Under the pieces are notes generated by a model. That model was not told the origin of the DNA and did no database searches. It was given only the letters and a program-made list of their open reading frames with translations. From Darwinimomas sp963643215 (GTDB lineage: Bacteria; Bacillota; Clostridia; Lachnospirales; Lachnospiraceae): 12,460 bases of DNA. The translations under genes were made by a program, and so were the position numbers. Numbering within the stretch: the first letter of the stretch is position 1; each line of letters opens with the position of its first letter. Below are positions 8,178-12,460 of the stretch, piece after piece. The DNA lies in assembly GCA_963643215.1 (NCBI GenBank), contig CAVIJY010000050.1:1-12460 (forward strand), read 5' to 3'.

Positions 8178-8194
8178 ATAAGTCGATTAAATAA

Positions 8195-8215
8195 GCAGCC
8201 TGTCAATTGACGGCT
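8195..8215 (+). other. Hairpin in the spacer between the two amidohydrolase paralogs
   Basis: The palindrome GTCAATTGAC (8202-8211) is flanked by AGCC and GGCT, which extend it to a seven-base-pair stem with one bulged T and an AATT loop. Only a broken T-rich stretch (CTTATATT) follows, so it is at best a weak terminator or attenuator. TTGACG at 8207-8212 resembles a -35 box, but no good -10 lies at the right distance. It may lower or separate expression of the second paralog. Confidence 0.35.
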
Positions 8216-8262
8216 CTTATATTGATCATACTCAGTTTTACAGATATGAAAGGGGAAATAAA

Positions 8263-10164
8263 ATGAGAAAATCAAGATTTATCAAACAGGCGCTTGCCGT
8301 ATGTGCAAGTGCGGCACTGGTCGGGGGTCTCACCGGCTGCTCGGGCGGCTCCTCGTCTTCTTCGACTACGACTGCCGCAGAGACAACAGCAGCAGAGACG
8401 ACTGCAGAGACGGCAGCGGAGACATCCGCAGAGACAACAGCAGAGACATCCGCAGCTGCTTCCGATACTGTCGCAGATACAGTCGTCTACGGCAAGATAT
8501 ATACGGCAAACTCAAATCAGGACTATGTTGAGGCGTTTGCTGTCAAGGACGGCAGATATATCTATGTCGGAAGCAAGGAAGAAGCCCAGAAATACGTAAA
8601 AGAGGGCACCACACAGGTTATAGATTACAGTGACGGCTTTGTAATGCCGGGAGCGACCGAGGGTCACGGCCACTATATCATGGTTTCTACTCTGACAGCG
8701 CTGGATCTGATCAGATCAACACCGACGATTGAGAGCCTGCTTGATTTTGCCAAGGAGGCTGTTGAAAAGAATCCGTCTTCTACGCTTTATCTGACCTATG
8801 GCTGGGATAATGTCGCACTGGGAGATGTCAAGGGAACCATCAATATCAGGGAAGAGCTGGATAAGATATGCAGTGATAAGCCTATGGTTCTGATTGACAA
8901 TACCGGCCATAACATATTCATGAACTCCAAAACCATCGAGCAGGCGGGATTGACCGGCGAAACAGAGGTTGAGGGCGGCTCATTCTCCAAGGACAGCGAA
9001 GGAAACCTGCTTGGTCTGGCAAGTGATGTTGCCATGAACTATGTCATGAGCAAGGTCGTAAAGCCGGCGAACTTTATCACCGCCGACAGCTTTGCAAAGG
9101 CTATCGAAATCGGTCAGGAGAAGCTCCACGCAGACGGATATACATATTATCTGGATGCTTTGACTTCATATTTTGGCGAATCAGCCTTTATCGGAATCAG
9201 CGAATATGATAAGAATACCGGACTTGAGATCTGCATGGAAGCGACCTATAAGATCGATCCGTTTGAAGAGGATCTGAAGAAATGCATCGAGGAAGAGGTC
9301 TCATATAAGGAAAAATATACAACAAGCAGATTCAATCCTGACTGCATCAAGCTGTTCGCAGACGGCGAATGTGTTGAATCACTGTCCGGCTGGGTTCTTG
9401 ATCCCTATAAGGACGGAACATACGGAACTCAGGTATGGCAGGACGACCAGATGGATTATCTGATCAAAACAGCCAATGAGAACGGAATCTCGGTTCATGT
9501 CCATGCTTCCGGCGATGCCGCTACCACACAGGTCGTGAACGCCATGGTCAAGGCAAATGACGTCAAAAAGGACGGCGTTAAGAACTCACTTGGACACTGC
9601 TTTGGTCTTACAGATGAGACAATGGATCTGATGGCAAAGTATAACATCGCATCGGCGACAAACATCGGATGGCGCAATTATGTCAAATCCTATGGTGATT
9701 TTGACGGAGTTAAGCATATCGAGGATACATTCTCGTCATTTGACTGGTATATCCACGGATATCCGCTGAAGTCTCAGCTTGACAGAGGCATTGTGATGTC
9801 TTCCTCTACGGATTACCCGTCCAATGGTTACGGCCCGACAGGTATTCTGAATATCATCGAGCTTGCAGTGAACGGAACCATGGACAGCGCGGCATCCACT
9901 TATCCGGAGGGGGCCGAGATCGAGCCCTTCGCTTCAAGTGAGTTCATCACACTCAATCAGGCTCTGGATGTCATGACCATAAACGGCGCCAAGATGCTGG
10001 GCATTGATGATGAAAGAGGCTCTATCGAAGCCGGAAAATATGCCGACTTCGTTTGCCTTGATAAGGATATTTCATCTGTACCGGCAGATGCGATCCACAC
10101 GGCAAATGTTGCCAATGTATATTTTGAGGGAAATGAAGTATTCAATTTAAGCGATAACAACTAA
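8263..10164 (+). CDS. Lipoprotein amidohydrolase, YtcJ-like (Amidohydro_3 family), paralog 2
   Basis: A 633-residue paralog of the preceding gene, aligned along its whole length with the same order of motifs; I judge about half of the residues identical by eye. The signal peptide ends in a textbook lipobox, LTG-Cys26. The linker at about 27-70 is an Ala-Glu-Thr-Thr/Ser repeat. Catalytic motifs: TEGHGH (His135/His137), KLFADGE (Lys363), HVHASGD (His412/His414), GHCFG (His445), SSTDYP (Asp517) and GSIEAGKYADF. It differs from paralog 1 after the fourth ligand (GHCFG against GHSRH), after the lysine motif (ECVES against GAVEV), and by an insertion of about 15 residues in the segment following the SATNI strand. 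These lie near the expected active site and could change substrate choice. The start is supported by AAAGGGG about 8 bases before ATG. It lies 85 bases after paralog 1 and probably shares its transcript. It ends before a hairpin terminator. Confidence 0.88.
   Translation: MRKSRFIKQALAVCASAALVGGLTGCSGGSSSSSTTTAAETTAAETTAETAAETSAETTAETSAAASDTVADTVVYGKIYTANSNQDYVEAFAVKDGRYIYVGSKEEAQKYVKEGTTQVIDYSDGFVMPGATEGHGHYIMVSTLTALDLIRSTPTIESLLDFAKEAVEKNPSSTLYLTYGWDNVALGDVKGTINIREELDKICSDKPMVLIDNTGHNIFMNSKTIEQAGLTGETEVEGGSFSKDSEGNLLGLASDVAMNYVMSKVVKPANFITADSFAKAIEIGQEKLHADGYTYYLDALTSYFGESAFIGISEYDKNTGLEICMEATYKIDPFEEDLKKCIEEEVSYKEKYTTSRFNPDCIKLFADGECVESLSGWVLDPYKDGTYGTQVWQDDQMDYLIKTANENGISVHVHASGDAATTQVVNAMVKANDVKKDGVKNSLGHCFGLTDETMDLMAKYNIASATNIGWRNYVKSYGDFDGVKHIEDTFSSFDWYIHGYPLKSQLDRGIVMSSSTDYPSNGYGPTGILNIIELAVNGTMDSAASTYPEGAEIEPFASSEFITLNQALDVMTINGAKMLGIDDERGSIEAGKYADFVCLDKDISSVPADAIHTANVANVYFEGNEVFNLSDNN
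8377..8457 (+). repeat. In-frame GCAGAGACA-type repeat coding an AET(T/S) linker
   Basis: Imperfect 9-12-base units built on GCAGAGAC(A/G) encode Ala-Glu-Thr-Thr/Ser units at residues 39-65 of the second lipoprotein. Similar but less regular units encode the linkers of the first lipoprotein (about 6415-6540) and, on the other strand, of the C11 peptidase (about 12235-12310). Such linkers hold a catalytic domain away from the membrane. Slipped-strand length change is likely in tracts like this. Confidence 0.7.
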
Positions 10165-10181
10165 ACCGGTTAAAAGAAACT

Positions 10182-10226
10182 GCAGCGCAGACTACCGATG
10201 GATACAGGGTCGTCTGCGCTGCTTTT
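10182..10226. terminator. Hairpin terminator between convergent genes (amidohydrolase 2 and C11 peptidase)
   Basis: An 11-bp perfect stem is formed by GCAGCGCAGAC (10182-10192) and GTCTGCGCTGC (10212-10222), followed on the + strand by TTTTATAT. On the - strand the tail reads AGTTTCTTTT, so it can act in both directions. The 19-base loop is larger than usual; a short inner ACC/GGT pairing may shorten it. It sits between the stops at 10164 and 10237. Confidence 0.82.
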
Positions 10227-10236
10227 ATATACGCGA

Positions 10237-12444
10237 TTATTCGTTGTAGTATGCTTGTCCGTCCGACATAGTGAAGGAGGCAGTAGCGGTAGTGCGGTAG
10301 TCGCCGTATATGTCGTCGATGCGGAAGGCATACAGATACTGACCGTCCGACAGCAGGTTGAACTCGAGCTGTGCCCCGGCGGTATAGGTATATGCAGCGC
10401 CTTCGTACTGACCGACATCTCCGGCCTCATCGTTGGTGTAGGAGATATACTGCGGGATGATCACATCGCCTGCCTTGAGCTGCTTGTAGCCTCTGTCCGA
10501 CATACCGTTCTCGTCGATACCGTCCCAGATGCCGTCGATAGAGATAGTGCCCTTATCGTAGTCATGGGTAAATATGATATTGGTGGACTCTCCGTTGATA
10601 GTGACAGGAGCCGCATAGGTTCCGGAATCCTCGCCATCGTTCATGACAAATGCCGCGAGATTCTGACCGTCGGGCAGAGAGAACCAGTAGCCGTCAAAGT
10701 TGTCACCGACATAGCCGGTATCCCAGTCTGCGATCACGTCTCCGCTGCTACCGAGGAAGAGTATATCAGCCATATCCGCGGAGTACATAAATACATATGC
10801 CTGCACGGCGGCAGTATTTTCAAGACCCTCGGGGCTCAGCGTGAAGCCGTATATGCCCTCGCTGTCGATATGCGGTTCGGAGGAGAATGTGATCAGAGAG
10901 CTCTCGCCTGTCTGCTCGACATTCGAATAGTAATTCCAGTAGTCCGAGCCTTCCTCTCCGTATGAATAATCGCCCCACAGGTCGAAGAGATGCGTATCAT
11001 CATAAGCAGACATGTCTCCGGCATGAGCCGCGCCGTATGCGATGATATCGACAAGAGCGAGATAGTACGGACTGACAGCTATCTGACTGAAGGTCTTGAG
11101 CTCGGCAGAGCCCTGGATATAGAACGGATAGTAGAGCGCCATACCGGATGCATCGGCATGGACGGAACCGTTTTTGGCATAGACGACAGCATCCTGCAGA
11201 GCTGACTTTACCGCGTCGGCGCCTTCTGCATACGGACTGCATGCGTCGATGAAGCCGCCGAGGTCGACCATATTGGTATATCCTACGGCATCGTTGTTGC
11301 CGCCGAAGTTATCTGCCTGGCGGACATTGCGGACTACTCCGGTCATGGTGCCTGCTTCGTTATAGCAGCCGGAGTAGAGCTGTGCGGTAAATGCATTGAA
11401 CGAGGTCACCAGCTTGTCCATCTTGGACAGATCGACAACAGACATCGTGAGGGCATTGTCCGGATCATTATCATCTGCCCAGTAGTCATAGTAGCTGTCA
11501 ACCAGGACCTTGCCGAGCTCTGCACCGTCGGATGTGGGATGCTCCTTGAGGTAGTTGCCGATCGCCAGATAGTCAAAGCCGTAGGACCAATCCTCGGAGG
11601 CATACATATAGTAAGCGTGGGATGCGAGGATGTTGGCGGTTTCCAGGGTAGCCATCAGGCATGCGTCAAAGCTGATGAACTCGAAATTGTAGGTCAGCAT
11701 ATCGTTGATGCTCAGCAGCGCCTCGTCTATATCCCTCAGCGACAGGCTGTGAGCCTCATAGAGCTCGTCGAAACATACGCCGGAGATGCTGCCGCCTCCG
11801 TGATTCCAGAGAACCAGTCCCAGGTTCTGAGCGGGATACTCGCGCAGACCCCATTTCAGGAAGCTGCTGAGTGTTTCGGACTTGCCCATGTCATCGACCG
11901 GCTGCTCATCTGCCATGAATATCCCGCCCTCGGATATGACAAAGCGCTGCAAATGCTCCGCGTCAGCCAGATCGTTCTGCCATTTCTTGGCGCCGCCGGT
12001 CTCTACGACGAACTTTATATTTGAACCGGTAGAGGCATCCAGCATCTTCTGCATATCGTTGGTGCCCATTGCCCCCTCGCTCTCCAGATCGGAGCCGCAT
12101 ATATAGACGAAGATCGTCCATGTACCGTCATTGACCTTGGAGGACTTGTCGATCAGCGTAGGACGCTGGATATGCAGTGTGCCGTCCTCCTCCAGCTCAA
12201 GGAGCATGCTGCTGGTGGCGTGCTCTCTGGGCACGGCAGCGGTCGTTTCGGCGGCTGTGGTTTCAGCAGCTGTGCTTTGCTCTGAGGAGCTCTGCGCGGC
12301 ATCAGATGTGTCTGCAGGAGCTGCGGTTGTGACAGCTGATGCATCGGATGTTCCCGCGCCCTTGTCATCGGTCTTCGAGGCGCAGGCTGTCAGGACAAGC
12401 GACAGACTCAGCACCACTGATAGCAGTTTCTTGTACGATCTCAT
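10237..12444 (-). CDS. Clostripain-family (peptidase C11) cysteine peptidase lipoprotein
   Basis: A surface-anchored cysteine peptidase of 735 residues. The signal peptide ends in a perfect lipobox, LTA-Cys21. A Ser/Thr/Ala/Glu linker spans about 22-72. The C11 caspase-like fold starts near 107 with the strand WTIFVYICGSDLES. The catalytic dyad is His215 in LVLWNHGGG and Cys262 in FDACLMA. The spacing of 47 fits the family, and Asp260 sits where the S1-pocket aspartate is found, suggesting cleavage after Lys or Arg. ASEDWSYGFDYLAIGNYL (282-299) is the next conserved block. From about 480 to the end is a beta-rich, acidic and aromatic region that I do not recognise as a named domain. The start ATG is preceded by AAGGA with five-base spacing; its promoter lies outside the window. 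It converges on the amidohydrolase pair and is not in their operon. Likely roles are nutrient proteolysis or processing of surface proteins. Confidence 0.92.
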   Translation of the reverse strand: MRSYKKLLSVVLSLSLVLTACASKTDDKGAGTSDASAVTTAAPADTSDAAQSSSEQSTAAETTAAETTAAVPREHATSSMLLELEEDGTLHIQRPTLIDKSSKVNDGTWTIFVYICGSDLESEGAMGTNDMQKMLDASTGSNIKFVVETGGAKKWQNDLADAEHLQRFVISEGGIFMADEQPVDDMGKSETLSSFLKWGLREYPAQNLGLVLWNHGGGSISGVCFDELYEAHSLSLRDIDEALLSINDMLTYNFEFISFDACLMATLETANILASHAYYMYASEDWSYGFDYLAIGNYLKEHPTSDGAELGKVLVDSYYDYWADDNDPDNALTMSVVDLSKMDKLVTSFNAFTAQLYSGCYNEAGTMTGVVRNVRQADNFGGNNDAVGYTNMVDLGGFIDACSPYAEGADAVKSALQDAVVYAKNGSVHADASGMALYYPFYIQGSAELKTFSQIAVSPYYLALVDIIAYGAAHAGDMSAYDDTHLFDLWGDYSYGEEGSDYWNYYSNVEQTGESSLITFSSEPHIDSEGIYGFTLSPEGLENTAAVQAYVFMYSADMADILFLGSSGDVIADWDTGYVGDNFDGYWFSLPDGQNLAAFVMNDGEDSGTYAAPVTINGESTNIIFTHDYDKGTISIDGIWDGIDENGMSDRGYKQLKAGDVIIPQYISYTNDEAGDVGQYEGAAYTYTAGAQLEFNLLSDGQYLYAFRIDDIYGDYRTTATASFTMSDGQAYYNE

Positions 12445-12460
12445 AGGATTCCTTTCCGTG

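Noticed and set aside
8377..8457. Possible CRISPR-like or intergenic tandem repeat
   Set aside because: The units are short, imperfect, in frame and inside a lipoprotein linker, with no unique spacers.
10162..10173. Palindrome AACCGGTT right after the stop of amidohydrolase 2 as an operator or attachment site
   Set aside because: An eight-base palindrome is expected by chance, it is downstream of a gene, and no integrase or second copy was seen.
10198..10965. 255-codon open frame on the + strand
   Set aside because: It lies almost wholly antisense to the C11 peptidase gene, starts inside the terminator hairpin loop, lacks a ribosome binding site, and its protein shows no recognisable family. 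It is an antisense shadow.
11539..12024. 161-codon open frame on the + strand
   Set aside because: Antisense to the catalytic domain of the C11 gene, with no ribosome binding site and no recognisable product.

Overview
The window looks like a chromosomal segment from an anaerobic Firmicute, most likely a Lachnospiraceae-type Clostridia. The reasons are an 877-residue pyruvate, phosphate dikinase whose catalytic residues fall at nearly the same numbers as in the Clostridium symbiosum enzyme, strong AGGAGG-like ribosome binding sites, and lipoproteins with Ala/Glu/Thr/Ser-rich linkers directly after the lipobox cysteine. Base composition is close to balanced by eye. The genus cannot be fixed from this sequence alone.

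Layout. (1) 1-522 (+): the C-terminal part of a MATE-family efflux transporter that begins outside the window. (2) 594-3227 (+): ppdK, with its own likely promoter and ended by a strong bidirectional hairpin at 3264-3301. (3) 3309-6078 (-): two genes, transcribed as an AbgB-like M20 amidohydrolase followed by an SLC13/DASS-type permease, converging on ppdK. (4) 6079-6302: a 224-base divergent control region with a good forward promoter and several short repeats. (5) 6303-10164 (+): two tandem paralogous lipoproteins of the YtcJ-like amidohydrolase family (Amidohydro_3). (6) 10182-10226: a second hairpin terminator shared by convergent genes. (7) 10237-12444 (-): a clostripain-family (C11) cysteine peptidase lipoprotein.

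How the parts may work together. The centre of the window (3309-10164) reads as one divergent locus: two surface-anchored amidohydrolases on one side of a shared control region, and an importer plus a cytosolic M20 amidohydrolase on the other. My inference is a scavenging pathway for an amide, N-acyl amino acid or aminobenzoyl-glutamate-like compound: trimming outside the cell, uptake by the permease, final hydrolysis inside. The substrate is unknown. The MATE, ppdK and C11 genes appear to be independent neighbours. No RNA genes, CRISPR arrays, insertion sequences or phage genes were seen. The most interesting points are the divergent amidohydrolase locus, the repeats in its control region, the unusual TEGHGH metal motif shared by the paralogs, and the near-identical nucleotide blocks within otherwise diverged paralogs.
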